15,970 nucleotides of DNA. Origin: Bacteroidales bacterium UBA1223 (GTDB lineage: Bacteria > Bacteroidota > Bacteroidia > Bacteroidales > P3). Below, piece after piece: positions 5,623 to 15,839 of this stretch. The stretch spans positions 302-16,271 of the forward strand of contig DBXB01000069.1 of assembly GCA_002309155.1 (NCBI GenBank), in the 5' to 3' direction. The notes below the pieces were generated by a model. The model saw only the letters and a list, made by a program, of their open reading frames with translations, had not been told where the DNA came from and did no database searches. The translations under genes were made by a program, and so were the position numbers. Position 1 is the stretch's first letter, and each line of letters starts with the position of its first letter.

Positions 5623-7635
5623 TCAATCGTTAATGGTGATACCGAAATAGTCATTGGTTATATTGGTACATTGCGCCTCTTTGTCGCGGTGCAGGGTGTA
5701 AGTCTTCGCCACAAAGGGGGCAATCTTCTTTAAGTCGCGCTCGGTGGTGATTTCCGTGTCGGTGCTGAGCAGGATGGTTTGGTGAGCTAAGTCGGGGAAA
5801 TAGTGCTCTAGAATCACCTCACGGCTCTCTTTGTCGAGCACACCCATCACAGTATCTATCATCACTGGTGGGTTGTAGTCGCCCAATTCGTAAAGAACCT
5901 TCAGCAGCACCTGCATCACCGTCTGCTTGGCACCAGCGTTCAGTTGACTGAGGTATATCTCGTTGCCGTTTTGGTGGTAGATCTTGAAACTCATTTCTTC
6001 AGCACTATCGCCCGAGAGGTCCACTCTTCCTATCACACCGGCATACACTACCAAGTTCTGGTTCAATTGTTCTTTCATCATCTGTTCGATGTTCCGGCGC
6101 TTCGAAGCCAGCAGTTTTGCGGCAATGGTCTTAAAGTAACCGGGTAACTTGCACAGCATGTCGTACTGCGGGTCGGGTATCTGCGGTATGTCGTAGTCGA
6201 AGGTGGCGATTTTGTCTGTCAGTCGCCGAATCTCACGATCAATCTCGTTAATACTACTATTGAGTTCATTCATGTTTTTCTCATTGTCCTCGTAGGTGGT
6301 GATGAGATTATAATCCAATCCGCTCAACTCGCGCTCGTAGTTCTGCAGTTGTTCGCGCTTGTGGGGCAGTTCAGCCACATCTATATCAATGTTTTCACGC
6401 TCGTTGTCCAACTGCAGGAACTGGTTGACGTACGCATCTGTAATCAGTTTCTCCAGCACCTCCACGTTGGCATCGTTCAGATAAGGGTATTTCTCGGCCA
6501 GCACGTCGCCGTGTTTGCGTCCTTTCTGCATGTGACGCACTATGTCGTCCACCTTCACTCCGGAAATTTCTTTGTAGCTCTCAGCAAGATAATCCACGAT
6601 GTCGCGAGTGATTCTCGACAGTTGTTCGTCGCTGATTTCCTCGCCACGCTCTTCAGCCAACCGTTTACGCTCGCTTACAATAAGTTCTACTTCGGGTCTT
6701 ATGCGATGTGCCAATGCCGGGAAGAGCACGTTCAGCTCCAAATCTTTGACCACCTTGTCAACATCGTTGCGATAGTCGGCAGCCTTCTTCTCCACCTGCT
6801 TGATGCTTTCCTTCTGTTTGTTGATGCGGTCGCGTGTTACGTTGTCGGCGCTGCGTCCCTGCTTCAACTGCTCGTAGCGGTCGCGGTTGTCGTTCGAGTA
6901 TTCCAGAGCTTTCTCATAATCCTCACGCAGCTGTTTCAGTTCGGCCTCCTTGCCCTGTTTTTGGTGCCCCAACTGCTCGTAATCCTGACGCTGCTTCTCG
7001 TTCTCCAACTTGGCGGCTTTCTTCTCGGCCAACAAAGCATCGGCAGCCTCCTGCAACTGGTAGTATTTGTTGAAACCCATCACCGAATTGATGTTCTTCA
7101 TGATGAGCTTGCTTATCTGCTCCTCTTTCACCAACTCACTGGTCTTCATGGCATCGAAGAGGAAGTAGTTGCTCAGCTCCGACGGCAGATTGGCGGCAAT
7201 GATTTTGTTCACCACCTCCTCGTTCTGCACCCGCTGGGCGTTGGGAGTGGCGATGCCGTAGTTGTAACGGTTGCCGTTCATGTTCAGTTCCACACTCCAG
7301 CGCACTTTGCCATCGATGAGCTGATAATTGCGTTTCAGCTTGTAGGGGGTCTCGTTGCCCAACACCAGGCCACTGAACGATATCTCCAGCACGATGCTTT
7401 TGTTTTCCACCCCTTGTTCCAGTTTCACGCCAGCGTTGAAGTATTCGTCAAACTGGCGTGCAGTCTTTATCTCCAAACCGTAAAGCGCATGGTAGATGGC
7501 ATCAAACAACGTTGTCTTTCCGCAGCCATTGCCACCGCCAATCAGTATGATAGGGCGTTCTTCGTCCGCACTCAGGTCAAGGTCGAGCCGACGGTAGGTC
7601 TTGTAGTTCTCCGCGTAGATATGTGTTATCTTCAT
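5623..7635 (-). CDS. DndD-like SMC/Rad50-type ATPase
   Basis: A 670-residue ABC-type ATPase with a split head. Walker A is GGNGCGKTT (34-42). Coiled-coil-rich, Glu/Lys-rich regions run over roughly 190-300 and 420-480. The signature YLSQLNAGAKQ is near 561-571. Walker B/D-loop reads MIDTVMGVLDKESR (about 592-605), very close to the IDTPLGRLD motif of DndD. The switch strand is ILLSTDTE. No CxxC zinc hook is visible, unlike Rad50. DndD is thought to nick or remodel DNA during phosphorothioation. Here no DndA or DndC is nearby, so a role as a DNA sensor or loader for the restriction proteins is at least as likely. It starts at ATG 7635 in an ATGA overlap with the previous gene, behind AAAGGAGGTA. 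Confidence 0.82.
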   Translation of the reverse strand: MKITHIYAENYKTYRRLDLDLSADEERPIILIGGGNGCGKTTLFDAIYHALYGLEIKTARQFDEYFNAGVKLEQGVENKSIVLEISFSGLVLGNETPYKLKRNYQLIDGKVRWSVELNMNGNRYNYGIATPNAQRVQNEEVVNKIIAANLPSELSNYFLFDAMKTSELVKEEQISKLIMKNINSVMGFNKYYQLQEAADALLAEKKAAKLENEKQRQDYEQLGHQKQGKEAELKQLREDYEKALEYSNDNRDRYEQLKQGRSADNVTRDRINKQKESIKQVEKKAADYRNDVDKVVKDLELNVLFPALAHRIRPEVELIVSERKRLAEERGEEISDEQLSRITRDIVDYLAESYKEISGVKVDDIVRHMQKGRKHGDVLAEKYPYLNDANVEVLEKLITDAYVNQFLQLDNERENIDIDVAELPHKREQLQNYERELSGLDYNLITTYEDNEKNMNELNSSINEIDREIRRLTDKIATFDYDIPQIPDPQYDMLCKLPGYFKTIAAKLLASKRRNIEQMMKEQLNQNLVVYAGVIGRVDLSGDSAEEMSFKIYHQNGNEIYLSQLNAGAKQTVMQVLLKVLYELGDYNPPVMIDTVMGVLDKESREVILEHYFPDLAHQTILLSTDTEITTERDLKKIAPFVAKTYTLHRDKEAQCTNITNDYFGITIND

Positions 7636-7949
7636 GCCTGTACCTCCTTTAATGCCTTGTTAAGGATTTTACGAAGTTTTTTATCATCGACAGAAACGCC
7701 GTTCGCTCCCATTCGGTCGCGGTCAACGTTTCCGTCGTTGCGCGCTTCGTTGTATGGTTTAAGGATATACTCCTTCATCCAGTCGGGGTCGATGTCGGCG
7801 TTGCGGGCAGCCTCCTCGATGATGTCCATGTCCTCCTGCCTGATGCCGTAGTGCAGGAATGTGCGATCAAGTCCTTTTTTCATGTCTTTATTATATCCAT
7901 AGCTGTAGAACGCAAGGTTTTCCAGCATCTTTTTTCGTTTTTCTTTCAT
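7632..7949 (-). CDS. Unrecognised 105-residue protein of the restriction operon
   Basis: I do not recognise this protein. It is charged and probably all-helical, beginning MKEKRKKMLENLAFYSYGY, with a middle segment rich in acidic residues (RQEDMDIIEEAARNADIDPDW) and a Lys-rich end (DDKKLRKILNKALKEVQA). It has no signal peptide, membrane segment or cysteine. I chose ATG 7949 because it gives an ATGA overlap with the end of the res gene; an earlier in-frame ATG at 7976 would add nine residues. It ends in an ATGA overlap with the DndD-like gene. Its fixed place between the Res helicase and the SMC ATPase suggests a small adaptor between the two halves of the operon. That role is inference. Confidence 0.78.
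   Translation of the reverse strand: MKEKRKKMLENLAFYSYGYNKDMKKGLDRTFLHYGIRQEDMDIIEEAARNADIDPDWMKEYILKPYNEARNDGNVDRDRMGANGVSVDDKKLRKILNKALKEVQA
7641..7650 (-). promoter_or_regulatory. Strong Shine-Dalgarno for the DndD-like gene
   Basis: AAAGGAGGTA on the - strand, with GGAGG 7 nt before the ATG at 7635. It supports this start and lies inside the 3' end of the preceding gene. Confidence 0.75.
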
Positions 7950-10315
7950 ATGCGGGTTATCTCTAGCTGACTCCATCCATCGGTGTTGTTGTCGTCTTCT
8001 ATGATACCGTTAGGATAGTACCAGTTTTCGCCATTCTTCACAAGTATGCCACCGGTGACTTTAAGGTAACCACGGGTAGGCTGTCCGTCGGTGTTGAGCT
8101 GTGGGGCCTCTTCGTTCCTGTCTCGACAGTATTCCCATAGGGCGTTGTTCTTTTCGGGCGAGTCTTCGTCGCTTCCTGGGGTCTTTGTGTCGAAGAGGCA
8201 AAGTGTGCCGTTTTTCAGGCGTACGATAAAATCCACATAGAAACAACGCTTCCTTCCACCACTGTCTGTATATGGGATGGCGAAGTGCTGTTTGCCTTCG
8301 TCACCGTTCTTGTACCACCAGTCGACCCACTCCGTCTGCCTGTCTATCCATCGGGCAAACTCGCGCTCTGGTTTTGAAGCAGTACGTTGCTCAAAGTAAG
8401 GGAGTAGTGCGTGGTTGTACACCTCGTCGCAGGGAACCACTACCGAAGAGTTATAAATTCTTGTTGTTGGTATTTCGAAGCGCTCCGTGCTGTATTCGCG
8501 CTCGGCGGCGGGTTTTGTCTTCTGGCTGTTGCCATAACGGGAAAGGGCGCGGGTGATGATGTCCTCCACAAAGGTGCGGTTGTCGTAGTATAGCAGCACC
8601 TTGATTGCTTCGGTCTCGAAGATGCCAAAGTACGACTCTATCATATCGAGCAGAGCTCCTCGTAGCACCGGCGTGCTGTCGTATTTGGCATAGCTGCCCA
8701 CGTGGTTGCGGCAAAAATGAGTGAACAGCGAGTCGAGTTCTGATGCGTTCCTCGCTAAGCGGGCTTTCTTCACCACCACCACCTCGCCGTTCACGCCGGT
8801 GAGCTGGGTGTCGTGCGGTATCTCGATGAAGATACGCGCCACATCGAGGTGCAAACCTGCTTTCCTGGCTTTGTTACGGTTGTCGGCCGTCACCGCATCT
8901 ACGCCTGCATCCTTTTTGTCGTCGGTTTCGCCCCAATCGGGTAGCGGTAGCGGCAACTGTTGCAATTTCAGCTTGTCCTTCAAAGTGGCAAACAGTTCTC
9001 GCTTGAAGCCGCTTCCCAAGCGGTTGCGCTGCTCGTGGCGGTCCATATACACGCTTCGCAGTTCTATGTTGGTCAGCCCTTCGCGTCGGTTGGCATAGAC
9101 GGAGCTGATGTAGTTCATATCGTCACCCACCACGCTGATGATGTCGGCCGAGAGGTTGGTGTAGACGTAGCCGTAGTTGAGGCTGTCGTCGCTGTAGAAA
9201 TGCTGTTGCGGCATGCGCAGTATGCGTCCCACCGTCTGTGTGGTGAAAGTCATACTCTTCAATTCGCGGAAGATGAGCAGCACCGCCGCCCTCGGGCAAT
9301 CCCACCCCAGGGCAATGGCCTGCTTGAAGAGCAGCACTTTGGTGGCATCGTCGTTGTGGACGATATTCGCCAGGTTGGGACTCTTCTCCTTCGAAAGCCA
9401 AACGGCCAAACCGCCATTGTCTTCTGTGATGTCTATGCCAGGAGTGGCCAGATATTGCTTCACCTCGTCGGCGATGGTGCTTTCCTCGCGACCGAGGCTC
9501 TCGCTGTTATCGTTGGGCAGCTGCACCAGCAACAGGGGGTTGATGCCGTATTCCTTGAGCTGATTGGCCAGCTCGTCGCGTTTCTGCAGGGCACGTTTCA
9601 GCAGCCGCTGGTTCACCGTCAGGTCGCTCTGCTCGCGGTCGCTCTTGATGTCGGGGTTCAGCTGCACGCCTTTCTTGATCATCTCCTCATCCACCACCTC
9701 CTGACGTTGCACCACCACGGTGTCGCACCCGCCGGTGATGGGGGTGGCCGATACGCGCAACTCTATGTCAGGGTTGATATTGGCCAGCACCTTCTCGCTC
9801 TTAACGGCGTTGCGTCCGCCGAACATGTGCTCTTCGTCGATAATCACCACCACGGGGATGCCGTTCTCTATCCTTGTGCGGCGTAGCAGTTCGTAAAGGG
9901 TGCGGTTCTGCTCGTTGTCGCGTATCAGCACGGCGTTGTCCTTGTTGATACTCTCCCAGTTGAGGAAGAGCACCTCGCCGTCGCGCAGCCCTTCCAGGTG
10001 CTCGCACTCGTCGAACATCACTGGCCTCAGGCTTCGTGTTTCGCTGAAGAAGTTGCGCATCGATCGGTAGCTCTGCTGGTGCAGCTTGTTGGGCGCTATC
10101 CACACCCATGCCACACGGGTGTACTGGCATTCGCCACTTTCTTTCAGTTCTCGCTGCAGCTCGTCCATCATCGCGCTCACCATCACCGTCTTGCCGCTTC
10201 CCGTAGGCGCTTTGAACACCATCTTGTTCCTCCGCCCTCCGAAGTTCAGCAGCCTCACCACGCGCTCCTTCAGCTCGTGTACCGCCGTCCGCTGGTAGTT
10301 TTTCAGTTCTATCAT
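7946..10315 (-). CDS. res: Type III restriction enzyme Res subunit (DEAD/H helicase with PD-(D/E)XK nuclease)
   Basis: A 789-residue SF2 helicase-nuclease. Motifs in order: Q motif region NYQRT (6-10), Walker A APTGSGKT (36-43), DEEH (160-163), SATP (189-192), the Res-typical LLFKQAIALGWDCPRAAVLL (328-347) and QTVGRILRMP (360-369). The C-terminal nuclease reads FYVDFIV (692-698, D695) and CLFDTK (706-711), i.e. D...D-x-K with Asp in place of the more common Glu. Type III Res pairs with Mod and cuts DNA after ATP-driven communication between two unmodified sites. At 789 residues it is shorter than many Res proteins (900-1000). It starts in an ATGA overlap behind AAAGGAGGAG. Unlike a standard locus, another nuclease gene lies between mod and res. 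Confidence 0.93.
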   Translation of the reverse strand: MIELKNYQRTAVHELKERVVRLLNFGGRRNKMVFKAPTGSGKTVMVSAMMDELQRELKESGECQYTRVAWVWIAPNKLHQQSYRSMRNFFSETRSLRPVMFDECEHLEGLRDGEVLFLNWESINKDNAVLIRDNEQNRTLYELLRRTRIENGIPVVVIIDEEHMFGGRNAVKSEKVLANINPDIELRVSATPITGGCDTVVVQRQEVVDEEMIKKGVQLNPDIKSDREQSDLTVNQRLLKRALQKRDELANQLKEYGINPLLLVQLPNDNSESLGREESTIADEVKQYLATPGIDITEDNGGLAVWLSKEKSPNLANIVHNDDATKVLLFKQAIALGWDCPRAAVLLIFRELKSMTFTTQTVGRILRMPQQHFYSDDSLNYGYVYTNLSADIISVVGDDMNYISSVYANRREGLTNIELRSVYMDRHEQRNRLGSGFKRELFATLKDKLKLQQLPLPLPDWGETDDKKDAGVDAVTADNRNKARKAGLHLDVARIFIEIPHDTQLTGVNGEVVVVKKARLARNASELDSLFTHFCRNHVGSYAKYDSTPVLRGALLDMIESYFGIFETEAIKVLLYYDNRTFVEDIITRALSRYGNSQKTKPAAEREYSTERFEIPTTRIYNSSVVVPCDEVYNHALLPYFEQRTASKPEREFARWIDRQTEWVDWWYKNGDEGKQHFAIPYTDSGGRKRCFYVDFIVRLKNGTLCLFDTKTPGSDEDSPEKNNALWEYCRDRNEEAPQLNTDGQPTRGYLKVTGGILVKNGENWYYPNGIIEDDNNTDGWSQLEITRI

Positions 10316-11348
10316 TCTTTCTCCTCCTTTCCGCTCTCAAGCAGCCTTACGTTGTTCTCTATCATATTGCGCAGCTCCTCTTCTGTCGGCATATAGGGCA
10401 GGTATTTGGCGGCAAACAGTTGCTGCGAGCCGTTCAAAATGGAGTATTTCACCACCGTCTCTTCCTTTTCGGCACACAGCAGGATGCCTATCGTCGGGTT
10501 GTCGCCCTCGCCGCGCTTCAGGTCGTCAAACATCCGCACATACATATCCATCTGCCCGATGTCGCGATGCGTCAGCTTCTTGGCCTTGAGGTCAATCAGT
10601 ACGAAACACTTCAGTATGTAGTTGTAGAACACCAGGTCGATGTAGAAATGGCTTGTCTCGGTGCTGATGCGGTATTGGCGGCCGACGAACGAGAAGCCTT
10701 TGCCAAGTTCCAACAGGAACTGCTGCATATTGTCTGTCAATGCAGCCTCCAACTGCGATTCCTTATGGTCGGGATATGGCGGCAAGCCTACAAACTCCAG
10801 CACGTAGGGGTCTTTGACAAACGACTTCACGTCGATTGGCTGCGGTTGCGCGTCGCCTGCCGTTTGCGGTTTATTCTCATTCGGTGCCGCAAGCAGCCGC
10901 TGGTAGTAGTGCGACTCTATGTTGCGTTCCAACTGCCGCACCGACCACCCTTCCTGTGCTGCCTCTTGCAGATAATAATGTCGCGCATCGCTATCTTGTA
11001 CACGCATTATCAACCTGTTGTGGCTCCAGCTTAATTTGCTACACAGTGTGTAGCAGATTTCCTTGTCAGGATAGGTCAGGTAGAACTGGCGCATATTTCT
11101 CAGGTTGGCATACGAGAATCCGTTGCCAAACTCCTTTTCCAAAGCACTTGAGAGTTTCTGTAATATTTGCTCCCCGTATGCCGCTTTGTTGGAGCCGTTC
11201 TGCTCTTCCACCACTATCCGTTGGCCTATCATCCAGTACGTGGTCACCATAGCGGTGTTGACGGCACGCGCGGTGGCTTGTCGTGCCTGCGTCAGCAGGG
11301 TGCGCACATCGCCCACCAGCTTGTCCATCTGTCCTTTCTGCAATGTGT

Positions 11349-11352
<4 letters not shown>
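10312..11352 (-). CDS. DUF1016 (YhcG-type) PD-(D/E)XK nuclease-domain protein
   Basis: The product has 346 residues. The N-terminal half (about 10-155) is helical with the family pattern TTYWMIGQRIV, GFSYANLRNMRQFY and SWSHNRLIM. The C-terminal half holds the nuclease fold: E202 in SQLEAALTDN, D239 in FYIDLVFYN, D254 and K256 in LIDLKA, then GQMDMYVRMF. These are the four positions of a PD-(D/E)XK active site. DUF1016 proteins often lie in restriction and defence loci and next to toxin-antitoxin genes, with little known mechanism. Wedged between mod and res with ATGA overlaps at both ends, it is probably an integral part of this system, perhaps a second nuclease. A strong Shine-Dalgarno (11356-11365) precedes it. 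Confidence 0.9.
10321..10330 (-). promoter_or_regulatory. Strong Shine-Dalgarno for res
   Basis: AAAGGAGGAG on the - strand, GGAGG 7 nt before the res ATG at 10315, inside the end of the DUF1016 gene. Confidence 0.72.
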
Positions 11353-13163
<1,811 letters not shown>

Positions 13164-13215
13164 CGTGTAAATATGTTATAAATAATGATATCAATATTTA
13201 ACTATATAGCGACTG

Positions 13216-13247
13216 CAAAAATACATAGAATTCTATAAATAGGCAAA
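13216..13247 (-). promoter_or_regulatory. Promoter of the seven-gene restriction operon
   Basis: On the - strand: TTTG (13244-13247), 20 bp, TATTTTTG (13216-13223). The -33 element lies at the edge of the repeat that also precedes the ATPase gene (AAATAGGCAAATAAATG against AAATGGGCAAATAAATG), so both transcription units have related upstream regions. Confidence 0.78.
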
Positions 13248-13590
13248 TAAATGTATGATGTTTGATGTATGAGGGATGATGTTTAATTGTTGATTGTTTA
13301 ATTGTTTAATTGTTGATATGTTGATATGGAAAAAGTTACTGGTTAAAGATGGATGATGTTTGAGGGATGATGTATGATGTATGATGTATGATGGGTGAGG
13401 GGTGATGTATGAGGGATGATGTTTGATGTATGATGTTTGATGGGTGAGGGATGATGTTTAATTGTTGATTGTTGAATTGTTTAGTTGTTTAATTGTTGAT
13501 GGATTTGTATCGTCAAACTCGAGGGACCACCTTTTTAGATAGATGAACACCAATCTATCGTTCAATTCGGTTTGATGAATTGCGAAAAAA
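13236..13590. repeat. Long direct repeat copy A, upstream of mod
   Basis: About 350 bp with no gene. It starts at AAATAGGCAAATAAATG and holds degenerate ATGATGT-type and TTAATTG-type heptamers, and an anchor (13315-13358, with GTTACTGGTTAAAGATGGAT). More ATGATGT/GGGTGAG units follow, then a second anchor (13502-13560, with CGTCAAACTCGAGGGACCAC). The same blocks in the same order occur at 15192-15557. Open readings here are just translated repeats. Confidence 0.85.
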
Positions 13591-13603
13591 TGCGAAAGAA
13601 GCG

Positions 13604-13638
13604 AAAACGATGCGAAAATTTGATTATCGCATCGTTTT
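13604..13638 (-). terminator. Probable terminator of the ATPase gene
   Basis: AAAACGATGCGA and TCGCATCGTTTT are perfect 12-bp arms with an 11-nt loop, about 120 nt after the ATPase stop on the - strand, followed by a T-rich stretch (CGCTTCTTTCGCATTTTTTC). Confidence 0.6.
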
Positions 13639-13757
13639 GTAACTACCATATATTTATAAGAAATATCTCTCTACGGCGACGGGTTCTCTGTCTATACTCT
13701 CGATGATGACTTTGTCAATCAGGTGACAATAATTATTTTAACCCTGTTGGTATGGTG

Positions 13758-15071
13758 TTACATGTCATCTATTGAGAAGCCCCTCAGTGTGAGTTTGTAT
13801 ATACCGAAGTCGGATGCTGGTAGCAACTCTACTTTGCGTCGCAATTCGGCAGGGCTCAGCTTGTCGGGATTGCGCTTCACCTCTGCCACGAGGCCGGTGT
13901 GGTCGAATTCGTTCAAGGCTATCATGTCTATCTCATTTTCTCCCTTTCTGTCCCACCAGTTGCCCACCAGGGTGTAGTTTCCAGTCTCCATCGCCATCGT
14001 CTGGAAAAACTGCTCCAGGGTGCGTCCAGAGAACTGCTCGTAACCACGCACCATGTTCTGCTTCAGGAGTGTGAGCTGTCCTCGCTCAACCAGTGACTGA
14101 TAAGGCCATATGAAGCGAAACCAGAATCGCAGGAATTGGTCGGAGATTTCGTATGAGGTGGTCTTGCTGCCCGGTTTCGCCAGCAAAGGCTTCAAACGAC
14201 ATACTACGCTGTAGTTCTTTTCCAGATTCTGGAGGAAAGCACCCATGTCGCGCTGCATAGCGCCGTCGATGTCAGACCTTCGGTTCAAACCACCGGCAAT
14301 GAGTTGCAGGATGGAAAAATAAGTGGCACTCTCGTCGCCGAATTCCTGATTCATCAGGTCGCGTCCCTCTGTGAGGAAGTAGGAGTCGCGCCGGCAGACG
14401 TAGTTGAGCATCTTCTCCTTGGTGTAACATCCCGCATCCATTAGTAACTCAACGTATTTGGCCACGCCACCGGTAATCATGTAGAGGCAAAGGAGATCTT
14501 CGTTTCGGTAGTTCGGCACGTGGTCGCGGAAAATCTGTTTCAGCACCGCAAGAGTGAATGGGCGAAGAGTGAACTTTGAGGTGGGGCGGCCGTAGAGAGG
14601 TTCTCCTTCTTCCTCGAAGATTCGCTTCATCAGTGAGCGGATGCTGCCCATGGTGACGAGGTTGATGCGAGATTCTCCGTGAAGACGGTCCCAGAGGTCT
14701 TGCATCTCGCTGAAGATGGCAGAATTAATCTTGTAGAGGTTCTGAAATTCGTCGATGACAACCGTGAAATGGCGTTTCTGCGACTCTCTCATCACCACCT
14801 CGAAGAGGTCTCGAAAATGGGTTAGTTGCCCATAGATCTTTATGCCCAGCTGTTCTTCCAGCGCTCTCTGGAACTTGCCGCAGAGGATGGCTTCGCTGTC
14901 CTTCGAAACGAAGAGGTAGGCATACTGCTTGCCTTCAAAAGCCTTCGTCACCAAGGCTGTTTTGCCCACGCGACGACGACCCATTAGCACGGTGAACATG
15001 GCATTGTGCTCGGCCAACTGTTCGTTCTCCCTAAGGATGCTGATTTCCTCTTCACGATTGTAGAATTTCAT
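13758..15071 (-). CDS. AAA-type ATPase with a DUF234-like nuclease domain
   Basis: A 437-residue protein of the ATPase/DUF234 family common in Bacteroidota and archaea. The N-terminal P-loop domain has MGRRRVGKTA (30-39) and Walker B FTVVIDEFQN (102-111). A helical and winged-helix middle follows. The C-terminal DUF234-like part carries a PD-(D/E)XK pattern: GRTLEQFF, ENEIDMIA (D382) and LVAEVKR (E397, K399). The function of the family is poorly known; STAND-like defence or toxin roles are possible. It starts at ATG 15071, about 95 nt after its promoter, and is flanked by two ~350-bp direct repeats, so it looks like an inserted or duplicated cassette. It is not co-transcribed with the mod operon. 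Confidence 0.88.
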   Translation of the reverse strand: MKFYNREEEISILRENEQLAEHNAMFTVLMGRRRVGKTALVTKAFEGKQYAYLFVSKDSEAILCGKFQRALEEQLGIKIYGQLTHFRDLFEVVMRESQKRHFTVVIDEFQNLYKINSAIFSEMQDLWDRLHGESRINLVTMGSIRSLMKRIFEEEGEPLYGRPTSKFTLRPFTLAVLKQIFRDHVPNYRNEDLLCLYMITGGVAKYVELLMDAGCYTKEKMLNYVCRRDSYFLTEGRDLMNQEFGDESATYFSILQLIAGGLNRRSDIDGAMQRDMGAFLQNLEKNYSVVCRLKPLLAKPGSKTTSYEISDQFLRFWFRFIWPYQSLVERGQLTLLKQNMVRGYEQFSGRTLEQFFQTMAMETGNYTLVGNWWDRKGENEIDMIALNEFDHTGLVAEVKRNPDKLSPAELRRKVELLPASDFGIYKLTLRGFSIDDM

Positions 15072-15172
15072 AATATAAATATTCGTTTATATAAATCGAG
15101 GTGTCTATATGTTGCTTTGTTTGTATCTGTATTATAGTGTATTATAAATTTAGATGGAGTAAAATTCAACTG

Positions 15173-15203
15173 CAAAGATACGAAATATTTCTAAATGGGC
15201 AAA
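15173..15203 (-). promoter_or_regulatory. Promoter of the DUF234-type ATPase gene
   Basis: On the - strand: TTTG (15200-15203), 19 bp, TATCTTTG (15173-15180). Confidence 0.75.
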
Positions 15204-15557
15204 TAAATGTATGATGTATGATGTTTGATGGATGATGTTTAATTGTTTAATTGTTGATTGTTTAATTGTTTAATTGTAGATATGTTGATATGGAAAAGGT
15301 TACTGGTTAAAGATGGATGATGGAAGATGTATGATGTTTGATGTATGATGTTTGATGTATGATGTTTGAGGGATGATGTACGATGTATGATGGATGATGT
15401 TTGATGGATGATGTTTGGTTGTTTAGTTGTGTAGTTATTTAATTGTTGATAGATTTGTATCGTCAAACTCGAGGGACCACCTTTATAGATAAACGAACAC
15501 CAATCTATCGAACGAATTGGTTTCGTTCAGTTCGGTTTAATTAATTGCAATAAAAAA
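15192..15557. repeat. Long direct repeat copy B, upstream of the ATPase gene
   Basis: About 360 bp without a gene, matching copy A block by block: AAATGGGCAAATAAATG, TTAATTG units, an anchor at 15279-15322, ATGATGT/TTGATGT units and an anchor at 15452-15510. The simple-repeat parts differ in length and order of units, while the anchors are nearly identical. Confidence 0.85.
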
Positions 15558-15582
15558 TACCGCCTCGGATGGGGCGGTATTT
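15555..15582 (-). terminator. Terminator of the 72-aa gene
   Basis: AAATACCGCC and GGCGGTATTT are perfect 10-bp arms with an 8-nt loop. Read on the - strand, a T-run (ATTTTTTATTG) follows. It lies about 30 nt after the stop at 15610, so transcription ends before any further gene. Confidence 0.88.
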
Positions 15583-15609
15583 TAATATTCATAAATGAAA
15601 CAGTCATTA

Positions 15610-15828
15610 TTATTGGTCGTTGGTTAACTGCGGCATATGTTCGGAACCCCACTGGTTGATGGTGTCCTCGTTTATAGTTCCGTTGTCCCATAGGTCATCA
15701 ATGGCCCGCTGTGCCTTCATGGCGAAAAAATGCGCCACCAAGTCCTTGAACTCGTTCAAATCGGCCTCAGAGTTGATGCCTTTAAGGGCATTGAATAATT
15801 CCATCTGTGCTATTTGAGTATATGACAT
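15610..15828 (-). CDS. Small antitoxin-like protein, 72 residues
   Basis: An acidic, mostly helical 72-residue protein: MSYTQIAQMELFNALKGI, a helix with EFKDLVAHFFAMKAQRAIDDLW, and the end NGTINEDTINQWGSEHM. This layout recalls small Bacteroidota proteins that usually precede a PIN-domain toxin gene (antitoxin-like), but that memory is not firm. No toxin follows: a terminator starts about 28 nt after the stop. It begins 11 nt after the preceding gene ends, so the two are probably co-transcribed. It could equally be an accessory of that unknown gene. Confidence 0.65.
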   Translation of the reverse strand: MSYTQIAQMELFNALKGINSEADLNEFKDLVAHFFAMKAQRAIDDLWDNGTINEDTINQWGSEHMPQLTNDQ

Positions 15829-15839
15829 GATGATTAGAT

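Noticed and set aside
6349..7851. 500-codon open frame on the + strand
   Set aside because: Exact antisense of the DndD-like and 105-aa genes; composition rich in Val, Leu, His and Phe with no motif, as expected from reversed Glu/Lys/Asn/Gln-rich coding.
8960..9886. 308-codon open frame on the + strand
   Set aside because: Antisense to the res helicase, whose motifs on the - strand are unmistakable.
10420..11034. 204-codon open frame on the + strand
   Set aside because: Antisense shadow of the DUF1016 gene; no recognisable protein features.
13236..13560. Possible CRISPR array
   Set aside because: The units are contiguous degenerate heptamers without spacers of constant length and there are no cas genes.
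13654..13734. Short open stretch after the ATPase gene reading LIDKVIIESIDREPVAVERY
   Set aside because: Protein-like and possibly the tail of a lost gene, but only 27 codons with no start codon or family I recognise.
15239..15466. 75-codon open frame on the - strand made of HQTS/IIH repeats
   Set aside because: A translation of the CATCATACATC and CAATTAAAC simple repeats; the same holds for the reading at 13458-13649.
13236..15557. Insertion sequence or transposon around the ATPase gene
   Set aside because: No transposase or integrase, no terminal inverted repeats, and the flanking repeats are direct and contain promoter-side sequence.
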